The translations under genes were made by a program, and so were the position numbers. DNA of 64,000 nt, taken from the NCBI RefSeq assembly GCF_013404085.1, contig NZ_JABFHO010000001.1:3981501-4045500 (forward strand), in the 5' to 3' direction. Each line of letters starts with the position of its first letter. Within the stretch, counting starts at the first letter, position 1. The notes below the pieces were generated by a model. That model made no database searches. It was not told the origin of the DNA and saw nothing but the letters and a program-made list of their open reading frames with translations. This document shows positions 7,965 through 17,397 of the stretch, one piece after another. Origin of the DNA: Winogradskyella helgolandensis. Its GTDB lineage: Bacteria; Bacteroidota; Bacteroidia; Flavobacteriales; Flavobacteriaceae.

Positions 7965-10946
7965 ATGATTAAAGTACATTTACGGCTGCTCATTTTTATG
8001 TGCAGTTTTTCGCTATTTGCACAAGATTACTTTCCGAGTAATTCTGGAGTCATTGCAAATAACTCTAACTACACAGCATTTACAAATGCAACGATCCATG
8101 TCACTCCAACCGAAATTATAGACAATGCTACACTCCTTATAAAAGATGGTAAAGTTGTTAGTGTTGGAAAATCAGTAAACATTCCGAAGAACACCACAAA
8201 GATTGATTTAACTGGAAAAACCATTTACCCGTCATTTATTGATGTGTACACCTCTTTTGGCGTAGAGAAACCAAAACGTGGTGGAGATGGCCCACAATAT
8301 GGGGCAAGTCGAAGTGGCTATTATTGGAATGATCATATTATGCCAGAACAAGATGTGATGGCCAGTTTTGAATACGATGCTAAATCTGCTTCTGAACTCC
8401 ACAAATTAGGATTTGGAGTTGTGAACACACATATGCCAGATGGTGTTGTGCGTGGTACAGGTGCGTTAATTGCGCTTAATAGTAATGCCGATAACTCTAT
8501 GCGTATCGTTGATGGAAAAACATCGCAACACTTCTCATTTAGTAAAAGTGTGCGATCACAACAACGCTATCCGTCTTCAATCATGGGAAGTATGGCTTTA
8601 TTGCGTCAAATGTATGATGACTCAAAATGGTATGAAGCTGGCCATATAGACACGAAAGATTTATCACTAGAAGCCTTAAATAAAAACAAAAAATTACTTC
8701 AAATTTTTGAAGCTGGCAGTAGAGCTAATTTGATGCGAGCAGATAAAGTTGGAGATGCCTTTAAAATTCAGTATACCATTGTGGGAGGTGGTGATGAATA
8801 CGAACGTATTGATGAAATAAAAGGAACTAATGCTACTATTATTCTGCCTATAGATTTTCAATTGGCGTATGATGTGGATGACCCCTTCTTAGCGAGCACA
8901 TTGTCACTAAACGATATGCGTTCATGGAATCAAGAACCACACAACCCAAGACTACTAGCAGAAAATGGTATTAAATTCGCCTTAACAACACATGGTTTAA
9001 AATCGAATAAATCGTTTTCATCTAATTTAATGAAAGCTATAGAAAATGGATTATCCAAACAAAAAGCCTTAGAAGCTTTAACAACAATTCCTGCGTCCTT
9101 ATTAGGAAAATCAGATGTTTTAGGAACTTTAAAAAAAGGAAGTTATGCCAACTTCTTAATAACAGATGGAGACATTTTTGAAAAGAAAACAAAACTCTAC
9201 GAAAATTGGGTACAAGGTTCAGCGCATGTCATTGAAGATATTAATACTAAAGATATAGATGGTGATTATGAATTTAAACTTGAAGGTGACAGCTATAAAT
9301 TAACCATCTCGAACAGTACTAGTAAAGCAGATGCTAAAATTGAGAGCAACGACAAAAATTTAGGGACTAAAACGAATTATTCAGATGATTGGTTAAACCT
9401 TACGATTAAAACGGCAGACAGTACTAAAAAAGAATATATTAGAATTGTAGCCAATGCTACAAACAGCAATGATCTTAATGGAAAAGCTATTTTACCAAAT
9501 GGCAATGAGCTATCCTTTTTTGCAAATAAAACTGACACTTCGACTTCGCTTAGCGACCAAGACAATGATAAAAAGAAAGGTGGTAAAACTGACGACACAC
9601 CTTTTATGAGTCCTATCACTTATCCAAACTTAGCATACGGCTTCACAGAAAAACCAAAATCGGAAACTTTATTATTCAAAAATGCCACGGTTTGGACTAA
9701 TGAAAGCGAAGGAGTTTTAGAACATACAGATGTCTTAATTAAAGACGGTAAGATTTCGAAAATAGGAAAAGATCTTTCTAGCAATAATGCAACGGTTATT
9801 GATGCCACAGGAAAACATGTTACGGCTGGCATTATTGATGAGCATTCCCATCTTGCAGCATCTTCTATAAATGAAGGAGGTCAAAACTCTTCAGCGGAAG
9901 TTACCATTGAAGATGTCTTAAATGATGAAGATATTGGGATCTATAGAAATTTGGCTGGTGGTGTGACATCAATTCAAATTTTACATGGCTCTGCAAATCC
10001 TATTGGAGGACGTTCTGCCATCATTAAACTAAAATGGGGAGAATCAGCTGAAGATTTAATCTATAATAATTCTCCAAAATTCATCAAATTTGCTTTAGGT
10101 GAAAATGTAAAGCAATCTCGAAGCAGAACCAATTCGCGTTTCCCACAATCTCGAATGGGAGTTGAACAGGTTTTTGTAGATTATTTTACTAGAGCGAAAG
10201 CTTATGATGCCTTAAAGAAAAGTGGCAAACCTTACAGACATGACACAGAAATGGAAACACTTGCTGAAATTTTGAACGGAGAGCGTTTTATTTCTTGTCA
10301 TTCTTACGTGCAAAGTGAAATTAATATGTTGATGAAAGTTGCTGATCAATTCGATTTTAAAATTAACACCTTCACGCATATCTTGGAAGGTTATAAAGTC
10401 GCTGATAAAATGAAAGCACATGGAGCTGGAGGCTCTACATTTAGTGATTGGTGGGCTTACAAATATGAAGTTAATGATGCAATTCCATACAATGCAGCTA
10501 TTATGCACAACGCAGGCATTACAGTAGCTATAAACAGTGACGACCCTGAAATGTCGCGTCGTTTAAATCAAGAAGCTGCTAAATCTGTAAAGTATGGTGG
10601 AGTTAGCGAAGAAGAGGCTTGGAAATTTGTGACGTTAAATCCGGCTAAATTATTACATCTCGATGAGAGAGTTGGAAGTTTAAAAGTTGGTAAAGATGCC
10701 GATGTAGTATTATGGTCAGATCATCCCTTATCCATTTATGCTAAAGCTGAAAAAACAATCATTGAAGGAGTCATATATTTCGATTTGGAACGCGACAAAC
10801 AAATGCGCGACGCCATTAAAAAAGAAAAAAGTGAACTTATCAATTTAATGCTTCAAGATAAAAATAAAGGCCTAAAGACACAGGCGGTAAAAAAGAAAGA
10901 AGAAAAAATAATGCATTGTGACACCATGGATTCACATCAACACTAA
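7965..10946 (+). CDS. Exported two-module amidohydrolase, first module degenerate
   Basis: A 993-residue secreted or periplasmic protein (signal peptide 1-19, ending FAQ). It holds two amidohydrolase modules. The second (about 560-970) keeps the metal site: H627xH629 in DEHSHLA, His779 in CHSY, His805 in FTHILEG and Asp859 in NSDDPEM. The first (about 35-420) has the same beta-sandwich start and the ending NFLITDGDIF, but the HxH strand reads DVYTSFG, so it has no metal ligands there. The exported amidohydrolases of this type are usually annotated as imidazolonepropionase-like; the substrate is unknown. A second amidohydrolase gene follows 13 bases later, so the two form an operon and may form a complex. 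Confidence 0.85.
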   Translation: MIKVHLRLLIFMCSFSLFAQDYFPSNSGVIANNSNYTAFTNATIHVTPTEIIDNATLLIKDGKVVSVGKSVNIPKNTTKIDLTGKTIYPSFIDVYTSFGVEKPKRGGDGPQYGASRSGYYWNDHIMPEQDVMASFEYDAKSASELHKLGFGVVNTHMPDGVVRGTGALIALNSNADNSMRIVDGKTSQHFSFSKSVRSQQRYPSSIMGSMALLRQMYDDSKWYEAGHIDTKDLSLEALNKNKKLLQIFEAGSRANLMRADKVGDAFKIQYTIVGGGDEYERIDEIKGTNATIILPIDFQLAYDVDDPFLASTLSLNDMRSWNQEPHNPRLLAENGIKFALTTHGLKSNKSFSSNLMKAIENGLSKQKALEALTTIPASLLGKSDVLGTLKKGSYANFLITDGDIFEKKTKLYENWVQGSAHVIEDINTKDIDGDYEFKLEGDSYKLTISNSTSKADAKIESNDKNLGTKTNYSDDWLNLTIKTADSTKKEYIRIVANATNSNDLNGKAILPNGNELSFFANKTDTSTSLSDQDNDKKKGGKTDDTPFMSPITYPNLAYGFTEKPKSETLLFKNATVWTNESEGVLEHTDVLIKDGKISKIGKDLSSNNATVIDATGKHVTAGIIDEHSHLAASSINEGGQNSSAEVTIEDVLNDEDIGIYRNLAGGVTSIQILHGSANPIGGRSAIIKLKWGESAEDLIYNNSPKFIKFALGENVKQSRSRTNSRFPQSRMGVEQVFVDYFTRAKAYDALKKSGKPYRHDTEMETLAEILNGERFISCHSYVQSEINMLMKVADQFDFKINTFTHILEGYKVADKMKAHGAGGSTFSDWWAYKYEVNDAIPYNAAIMHNAGITVAINSDDPEMSRRLNQEAAKSVKYGGVSEEEAWKFVTLNPAKLLHLDERVGSLKVGKDADVVLWSDHPLSIYAKAEKTIIEGVIYFDLERDKQMRDAIKKEKSELINLMLQDKNKGLKTQAVKKKEEKIMHCDTMDSHQH

Positions 10947-10959
10947 AAACGATTTAAAA

Positions 10960-12270
10960 ATGAAAAACTTACATAAATTGAATAGTCTATTGTTTTTGTT
11001 GTGTATCACTGTTGGATTCGCACAACAAACTCCAGCTCCAAAGCAAACCAAAGATTTTGCTATTGTTGGAGCCACAGCTCATATAGGAAATGGAACTGTT
11101 ATCGAAAACAGTATTATCGTTGTTAGTAATGGAAAAATAACGACAATTGGACCAGAAGCTTCAACTCCACTGACCAGACAAGCTATGGATATTATTGACG
11201 CTAAAGGCAAAGATGTCTATCCTGGATTTATTCTTGCTAATGGAACTCTTGGATTAGTTGAAGTTGATGCCGTAAAAGCCTCAGATGATCTTGAAGAATT
11301 GGGAACTTTTAATCCACATATTAGAAGTATTATAGCTTATAACACAGAATCTAAAATCATAGAATCTATGCGACCGAATGGAGTATTACTTGGACAAGTA
11401 GTACCAAGAGGAGGCCGTATTTCTGGGACATCATCTGTTGTACAATATGATGCTTGGAACTGGGAAGATGCTGCTATAAAAATGGATAATGGGATTCATG
11501 TTAATTGGCCGAATAGTTTTAGTCGTGGGCGCTGGTGGATGGGTGAAGACGCTGGTTTAAAACCAAATAAAAACTACACTAAACAAGTTAAAGAGCTGAA
11601 CGATTATTTTACAGAATCACACAGCTTTAATAATGGAGATAAAACTGAAAGACATTTACCATATGAAGCCATGAGTGGTTTATTTGATGGCACAAAACAT
11701 TTATATATTACTGTAGATGATGAAAAAGGGATTACTGACGCTGTAAATTTTGCAAAGTCGCAAGGTGTTGCCAAAATTACTATCGTTGGTGGTTATCAAG
11801 CCTCGAATATTGCTAGCTTCTTAAAACAGAATAACGTCTCTGTCTTTTTAACACGTGTTCATTCTAGACCAGAGTTAGAAGATGATGATTATGATTATGC
11901 CTATAAACAAGCAAAGTTATTAGTTGACGCAGGTGTTTTAGTCGCTCTACAACCAAGCGGACAAATGGAACGCATGAATTCTCGTAACCTTCCCTTTTAT
12001 GCTGGTACAACCGTTGCACATGGCTTAACAAAAGCACAAGCCTTACAATTAATCACTCAGAATCCTGCGAAGATTATGGGAATTGATGATATGTACGGAA
12101 CGCTTGAAGTTGGTAAAAGCGCTACACTATTTATTAGTGAAGGTGATGCTTTAGATATGCGTACCAATCAATTAACGCACGCCTTTATTGACGGTAGAAG
12201 TTTAAGTCTAGAAACACACCAAACAAAACTTTGGAAACGGTTTTCTAAAAAACCCAGTCAAATAGATTAA
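10960..12270 (+). CDS. Exported amidohydrolase-like protein, metal site lost
   Basis: A 436-residue exported protein. The frame opens at 10918 inside the previous gene, but the ATG at 10960 starts a clear signal peptide (MKNLHKLNSLLFLLCITVGFAQ). It has the amidohydrolase plan: an N-terminal sandwich (GKITTIGPEA, KDVYPGFI), a barrel, and the ending ITQNPAKIMGIDDMYGTLEVGKSATL. The HxH that should follow PGFI is replaced by LANGTLGL, and the late Asp motif is replaced by ALQPSGQM. It matches the degenerate first module of the upstream protein in style. It is probably a non-catalytic partner or a binding subunit; that is inference. A terminator follows at once. Confidence 0.82.
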   Translation: MKNLHKLNSLLFLLCITVGFAQQTPAPKQTKDFAIVGATAHIGNGTVIENSIIVVSNGKITTIGPEASTPLTRQAMDIIDAKGKDVYPGFILANGTLGLVEVDAVKASDDLEELGTFNPHIRSIIAYNTESKIIESMRPNGVLLGQVVPRGGRISGTSSVVQYDAWNWEDAAIKMDNGIHVNWPNSFSRGRWWMGEDAGLKPNKNYTKQVKELNDYFTESHSFNNGDKTERHLPYEAMSGLFDGTKHLYITVDDEKGITDAVNFAKSQGVAKITIVGGYQASNIASFLKQNNVSVFLTRVHSRPELEDDDYDYAYKQAKLLVDAGVLVALQPSGQMERMNSRNLPFYAGTTVAHGLTKAQALQLITQNPAKIMGIDDMYGTLEVGKSATLFISEGDALDMRTNQLTHAFIDGRSLSLETHQTKLWKRFSKKPSQID

Positions 12271-12274
12271 TAAT

Positions 12275-12306
12275 AAAAAAAGCGAACCTCACAGTTCGCT
12301 TTTTTT
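12275..12306. terminator. Bidirectional hairpin terminator
   Basis: AGCGAAC (12281-12287) pairs with GTTCGCT (12294-12300) across a 6-nt loop, and A and T runs extend the stem. It serves both convergent genes. Confidence 0.88.
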
Positions 12307-12321
12307 ACTTTTACAAAAGTA

Positions 12322-13119
12322 TTAATCAATTACAGTTGCTCCTTCGGGCATTGAAAACATAGCTTTATCTAATACTTTTTCAGAAAGCACTACATCTGTA
12401 AACTCAACTGTATTTCGTTTTTCTGTAGGTACATTATTTTCATAATTATACCAATCAATACTTTTAGGTATTAACAAACCATTAACTGTTTGCCAATTAT
12501 TATATCTTATAAAATGGAAATCTGGACTTCCTTCTGCTTTACCAAAAGTTACTGTATACCCTAACCATTGCATATGCCCTGTTTCGGCATCGTAAAAAAT
12601 CTTATACTGATCGTCTGAAGACTCACCAACTCCAGCTTCGTATGAAATTAGAATTCCTGGATATGTTTTTCCTTCAAAAACTAAAGGTTCTGTCTCTTCA
12701 TAAGAAATACCATCATCACCAAAAACAAAAGGCATTCCATAGAAGTAAAACATTAAACCTTTATAAAACTGAGGTTTTCCTTTATATGCATTACCATCTT
12801 TTTCATTAATCCAAAGCGTTTCACCATCAAATCCTTGTGTATACGTTGGTGTTTCTATTAGTTCTGCTCTGGTTTTTAAATCTTTAGTTGTTTTCTCTTT
12901 CCCTGTTGGCTTAGTCATGGTAAAAGAAAGTGTATTCATTTTATTCCATTGCTCAATGTTTCCGTGTGCATTGAAAACTTTAGTAATAGATTCTGGATAA
13001 ATACTTGTGATAATTTGCTCTTGTTTTACCTCATCAATAACTGTAGATTCTTGTTTTGGTTCGTTTTTACACCCTGTAATTAAAATTGCTAAGAGTAGAG
13101 TTTGTCCTATTTTTTTCAT
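12322..13119 (-). CDS. DUF6503-like lipoprotein
   Basis: A 265-residue exported lipoprotein. The ATG at 13119 is preferred to the longer frame start (13161) because it gives a classical signal: MKKIGQTLLLAILITGC with Cys17. The rest is a beta-rich domain (TLWINEKDGNAYKGKP, ILISYEAGVG, IPKSIDWYNYE) resembling the lipid-binding half-barrel of LolA/outer-membrane lipoprotein-sorting proteins, which is how I recall DUF6503 members. The function is not established. It is a single gene between two terminators. Confidence 0.7.
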   Translation of the reverse strand: MKKIGQTLLLAILITGCKNEPKQESTVIDEVKQEQIITSIYPESITKVFNAHGNIEQWNKMNTLSFTMTKPTGKEKTTKDLKTRAELIETPTYTQGFDGETLWINEKDGNAYKGKPQFYKGLMFYFYGMPFVFGDDGISYEETEPLVFEGKTYPGILISYEAGVGESSDDQYKIFYDAETGHMQWLGYTVTFGKAEGSPDFHFIRYNNWQTVNGLLIPKSIDWYNYENNVPTEKRNTVEFTDVVLSEKVLDKAMFSMPEGATVID

Positions 13120-13169
13120 GATATGGTTTTGATTAGGTTCTTTCGACGTGAATAAATACAATACATTAC

Positions 13170-13200
13170 AAAAAAAAGCTTCAGATAAATTCTGAAGCTT
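13170..13200 (-). terminator. Terminator of the first T9SS cargo gene
   Basis: AAGCTTCAGA (13176-13185) pairs with TCTGAAGCTT (13191-13200). On the reverse strand it is followed by a run of T. Near-copies follow the other two cargo genes. Confidence 0.85.
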
Positions 13201-13225
13201 CTTAAATTATTAAACAAAGTTAAAT

Positions 13226-13456
13226 TTAATTCACAATTAACTTCTGAACGATTGATGTGTTTCCTATCGTTAATTCCACAAAATACAAACCGCTTTCTAA
13301 ACTTGAAATATCTAAAACCGAAGAGTTTCCTTCAAAATTAATAGGTTTCAAAATTGCTTTCCCTTGAATGTTGAAGATATTGACGTCTCCAATTCCAAAA
13401 TTAGATGAGGCTAATTGAATGGTTACGTTTTCTTTTGCTGGATTAGGAAAGAGACT
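13226..13456 (-). repeat. T9SS sorting-domain repeat, copy 1 of 3
   Basis: The last 77 codons of each cargo gene (also about 17398-17628 and 21541-21771) are near-identical in DNA and protein. They differ at a handful of bases, while most of the upstream sequence has diverged. Confidence 0.85.
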
Positions 13457-16400
13457 AAAACTAGTACTATCAAAACCATTTACAGATAAGGTTTCTACAA
13501 ATTCAGTTTGAAACGTATTGGTGATAATAGGTTCATTAAAATCGAAATATATAGCAGCTGAATTCTCAATGATGTCACCAATAGCATAACCTGCATTTGG
13601 TTTTATTTTAAAATACACATAACCATTACTGCCTTCCTCATCATCTTGTTCGGCTGGTAAGTTGATGTTGTCAAAATACCATTCTAGATTACGATCTGTT
13701 CTCGTGACCACATAGTTATGACTTGAACGTAACATATGAAAAGTAGAAGCATCTAATTGTGTATCTAAAACATCTTCAATTCTAACATTGATAGCTTCTG
13801 CTGTACCCACATTTTGAAAACGAATGGTGTAATACAAATATTCATCTGATGCTGCAAAATCATCAAACAAAATATCTTTTCCATGGGATTCCATTTTATC
13901 GTTAGGATCGTAAGAACCGATAATTTCTTCGGTAACAGAAGATTCATTGTTCTCTGAAACTATATCATTCGAAGACGTTGTATACGTTGCCGTGGTGGTA
14001 ACTAAATCACCAAGGTTCGCAGAGGTTGCTGTTTGTAAATTTACATTCACAATTATCGTTTGTTGAGGTAATAAATTAACAAAATCGAGACTAAAACCAT
14101 TTGCGTTTGTTGTGGTTAAATAATTGCTACCTGTACTTATACTATTAATTGTTAAATCTTCATCTAATAGATATTCTACAGTTCCTGAAGTTGCAGATAT
14201 ACCTAGATTTTCAAGTATTAAATAGTTAGTGTGACTGAATCCTGGTCTTGGTGTTTCTTGGTTAATAAGATGGACTGAGACATCCTCACAAGACTGGTCA
14301 TTAACGATAGGGAATTCAACTGTGATAATCTCACCTAATAGCACACTTACATCTTCAAAACTAAGTATCGAAACATCAAAGCAATCTTCGTGTTCACTAT
14401 AGAAATAGTAATTGATATCAAACGTATCGGTGTCTTCATAACTTGCAATACTGAAACTTCCTGTAGAAGAGGCAACGGTATTAATAACACCGTCATTGTT
14501 GGCCTCATAGGTAAAATAACCATTAGAAAAACTAAATTCATTAGCCTCATAAACAGTATTCTCATTATCATCATAAAAAGCAGTTACGTTTATTAAACCA
14601 ACATCTTCACAATTATTAAATGTTATTGTTATTTCTTCATAAACTTGAGAAGAACATAGATCGTTAAATACAGCAACACCATAATCTCCAGGTTCAGTAA
14701 CAGTAAGCGTTGCACTTACTTCGCCTGAGATAGCAAACCCATTAAGAAACCATTGATAACTATCTGCATATTGTGATGCTGCATTTATTTCATAAGCATC
14801 TACATCGCATAAATTTTGATCAGGACCTAAATCAATTTCAAACTCAGCCTTCAAAGATCCAGAATCAGGTTGACCAAAATTAGTTTGACTGATATATGTA
14901 GTGCCTTCCTGACCTGAATAATTGGTTGTTAATAGAATATATATTTCATCTGATAACGCATTGGTAATCGTGAAATTTTCTACTGAAGATGCAGAATAAC
15001 TACAATCGATAATATTTTGACATGTAGTGCAACCTTCAACTATTTCGTCGCATACATATTCTACCGAGTCAAAAGGCCCAAACAATACAAAATCAACATC
15101 TAAATTAGTCCCTTCTGTGCTTAATTGACTAATTTCAATTTCAATGGCTCCGCTATTATCAATTTGGAGACTATTCCAAGATGGATTTGGTGTTGAAGTC
15201 AAACAAGACATACTATAAGAACTCGGTATTCCTATAGTATTAGATGTAGTAAATTCAGTCCCATCAGAGCAAAACGGTACTGCATTCTCACAAATCAAAT
15301 TGGATGAAGCTTCTCTAATGCATAAATCAAATGTGGTAGTCTCTGAAATGTCTATACGTGAAAAGACTCTGACATAATAGTTATTTCCAATGGTAAGATT
15401 TTGAACATTAGCAGATGTACTTTGTGAACAACTCAATTCTGTTAATGTACCACAAGCCCCTTCATATAACGTAAAATCTAAATCAGTAGTTCCACCTTCC
15501 ATATTTAATATAGAAATAATTTGAGCTTCACCTAAGGCTGTAAAAGAAAACCACACATCGTCATTAGGTACACCAATGCAATTATCATTTAAAACACCAG
15601 AATCCGTTGCTAAAAAAATGGTGCCAGAAGCAACTATATCACAGGATAATGCATCATTAACAATAACAGGTGTTGCAGTTTCACATTCATCATTAGCAGG
15701 AGGACAACCATCTACGTCAAACAAGTTGCTACTTATGGTACAATTATTATCTTGCTCGTTAGTTACAAAGACCTTCACAGAACTTTCAAAAGAGAAAGGA
15801 CCTACTTGATAAAGCCCTAATTCCGTAACTTGAAGTTTTGCTAAATCAAAATTATTTGAAATTTCTAAAGAAGTAGCATCACCCAAATTGGTTATATTAA
15901 CGTCTACATAAAATACGTCAGCATCACAATCTAGATTTAAAGTGTAATTGGCTTCTGGTTGTGTGCAATTTAGTTGCTGCACATTAACTATAAAATCTAA
16001 AGTTACTCCCCAAGATTCACTGTAACAAGGGTTCGGACTTGCCTGACCAGTATCAGCTGTACCAATTCGCATTCTATGCTCGCCAATCGTTGCTGTTGAT
16101 GGCACTAAAAATGAAGCCTCTATACTGTGCGGATTGGTGACTCCTGTAGACGAGTCTTGAAAAACTAACTCACTTGAATCAAATGTAAAATCATCATTGA
16201 AATCTATCCAAATGTTAGTATAATAAGAAAGTGAATGTTCATAATCTATAATCACAGTATTGTTAAGTCCTTGATAAACATTAACCGCATTTGTGGTTTG
16301 ATTTTCATAGGTTAGATCACCTAAACTTGGAAAATCGGTATTACCTATAGTCACATTTCCAACTCCTTCCCCATCATTACTAGGAGGAACGGATTCACAA

Positions 16401-17287
16401 TAACCAAAAAAGAGTTGGTAAGGTGTAGACCAAGAACTCTCATCTCCAGGTCCACATATAGATTGCAGGTGAAATTGATAACTTGTATCTGGTAATAAAC
16501 CTGTAATTACATAAGGGTTTGATGTTACCTCTGCAACAAACACACCTGTTCCTAATTCAAAGCCTTCTATACCATATTCTATATTCCATGAAGTTGCTGT
16601 TCCTGTTTCTGTCCAACTAATTACAGCAGAATTTAAACTCTCACTCGTAGCAAATAATTCAATCGGTTCTACACAAGTAACCAAACTTCTAACTCTAAAA
16701 TTATCTATAAATACATCGACATCTTCCTGATCGTCAACCAATCCTTCAGAACCTAAAATACCGAACTGAACATTAAGACCTGTATAAGCAGATAGATCGA
16801 CTACAGGATGCTCACCAGATACAGAAACACTTGAATTTTCATCATAAGTTAAAAGTGTTGTCCAAGTTGCACCATTATCTGTTGTTATTAACAGCTGAAT
16901 AGTATCGTCAGAGCCTAAGGTTCCGGCAACCGTAGAACTGCTCCAATCCATTATACCAAAATCAAAATCGACTTGAAATCCACCTCCTGATAAATCAAAA
17001 TCTGGGGATAAAAGCCAATCACTTTTTGAATTTAAAAATAAATTTATTTTAAAAGCGCCAACTGTTCCATTATTAAGAAATCCATCTTCACTCCATGAGC
17101 CGCTTCCTATACTTGTTGGTCCAGTAGTAGCATCTCCACCATTAGCTTCTTCCCAACATTCTGCTGGTATTGTTGTGAAGTCTTGATAATAATCTGCGCT
17201 AATAATATCACATTGTGCACTTGTTTTATGCGTTGTTAAAAAAGCAATACACGTTCCAATAAAGAATAAAAGTAGTTTTTGTTTCAT
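13226..17287 (-). CDS. T9SS-secreted multidomain cell-surface protein, paralog 1 (GEVED type)
   Basis: A 1353-residue secreted protein. Order: signal peptide 1-24 (ends TSAQ); a jelly-roll, MAM-like domain about 26-205; fibronectin type III about 208-290; GEVED domain about 300-436 (FNDDFTFDSSE, GEHRMRIGT); a PPC-like domain about 530-660; an Ig-like segment about 820-890; a conserved SYDPNDK domain (DUF7619 type) about 1145-1265; and a type A T9SS sorting domain 1277-1353 (FSLFPNPAKENVTI to LIVN). Such proteins are exported by the T9SS and attached to the cell surface, usually as adhesins; the ligand is unknown. It has its own promoter and terminator. It shares a 680-bp near-identical block with paralog 2. 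Confidence 0.9.
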   Translation of the reverse strand: MKQKLLLFFIGTCIAFLTTHKTSAQCDIISADYYQDFTTIPAECWEEANGGDATTGPTSIGSGSWSEDGFLNNGTVGAFKINLFLNSKSDWLLSPDFDLSGGGFQVDFDFGIMDWSSSTVAGTLGSDDTIQLLITTDNGATWTTLLTYDENSSVSVSGEHPVVDLSAYTGLNVQFGILGSEGLVDDQEDVDVFIDNFRVRSLVTCVEPIELFATSESLNSAVISWTETGTATSWNIEYGIEGFELGTGVFVAEVTSNPYVITGLLPDTSYQFHLQSICGPGDESSWSTPYQLFFGYCESVPPSNDGEGVGNVTIGNTDFPSLGDLTYENQTTNAVNVYQGLNNTVIIDYEHSLSYYTNIWIDFNDDFTFDSSELVFQDSSTGVTNPHSIEASFLVPSTATIGEHRMRIGTADTGQASPNPCYSESWGVTLDFIVNVQQLNCTQPEANYTLNLDCDADVFYVDVNITNLGDATSLEISNNFDLAKLQVTELGLYQVGPFSFESSVKVFVTNEQDNNCTISSNLFDVDGCPPANDECETATPVIVNDALSCDIVASGTIFLATDSGVLNDNCIGVPNDDVWFSFTALGEAQIISILNMEGGTTDLDFTLYEGACGTLTELSCSQSTSANVQNLTIGNNYYVRVFSRIDISETTTFDLCIREASSNLICENAVPFCSDGTEFTTSNTIGIPSSYSMSCLTSTPNPSWNSLQIDNSGAIEIEISQLSTEGTNLDVDFVLFGPFDSVEYVCDEIVEGCTTCQNIIDCSYSASSVENFTITNALSDEIYILLTTNYSGQEGTTYISQTNFGQPDSGSLKAEFEIDLGPDQNLCDVDAYEINAASQYADSYQWFLNGFAISGEVSATLTVTEPGDYGVAVFNDLCSSQVYEEITITFNNCEDVGLINVTAFYDDNENTVYEANEFSFSNGYFTYEANNDGVINTVASSTGSFSIASYEDTDTFDINYYFYSEHEDCFDVSILSFEDVSVLLGEIITVEFPIVNDQSCEDVSVHLINQETPRPGFSHTNYLILENLGISATSGTVEYLLDEDLTINSISTGSNYLTTTNANGFSLDFVNLLPQQTIIVNVNLQTATSANLGDLVTTTATYTTSSNDIVSENNESSVTEEIIGSYDPNDKMESHGKDILFDDFAASDEYLYYTIRFQNVGTAEAINVRIEDVLDTQLDASTFHMLRSSHNYVVTRTDRNLEWYFDNINLPAEQDDEEGSNGYVYFKIKPNAGYAIGDIIENSAAIYFDFNEPIITNTFQTEFVETLSVNGFDSTSFSLFPNPAKENVTIQLASSNFGIGDVNIFNIQGKAILKPINFEGNSSVLDISSLESGLYFVELTIGNTSIVQKLIVN
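13741..14420 (-). repeat. 680-bp near-identical block, copy A
   Basis: Aligned by eye against 17913-18592 (constant offset 4172), it shows only three mismatches in 680 bases. Sequence on both sides is clearly more diverged. It encodes the region before and including the start of the SYDPNDK domain. Confidence 0.92.
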
Positions 17288-17308
17288 AATGAAGTACTTT
17301 GGGTTGGT

Positions 17309-17335
17309 TAAAGATATAAGAAAATATCAATTTCT
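17309..17335 (-). promoter_or_regulatory. Promoter of cargo paralog 1
   Basis: Reverse strand carries TATCTTTA, one base off TAnnTTTG, 21 bases before the ATG. The whole 27-bp segment is identical to 21452-21478 upstream of paralog 2, so the promoter was duplicated with the gene. Confidence 0.6.
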
Positions 17336-17343
17336 TTTGATAA

Positions 17344-17374
17344 TAAAAAAAGCCTCAGAATATACCTGAAGCTT
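17344..17374 (-). terminator. Terminator of cargo paralog 2
   Basis: AAGCCTCAG (17350-17358) pairs with CTGAAGCTT (17366-17374) with one mismatch; a T run follows on the reverse strand. It is the same hairpin family as 13170 and 21490. Confidence 0.75.
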
Positions 17375-17397
17375 TATTTATAAAATTTGTTTTCAAC

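Noticed and set aside
13765..13947. Small reverse-strand ORF repeated exactly at 17937-18119
   Set aside because: Both are out-of-frame shadows of the near-identical block in the two cargo genes.
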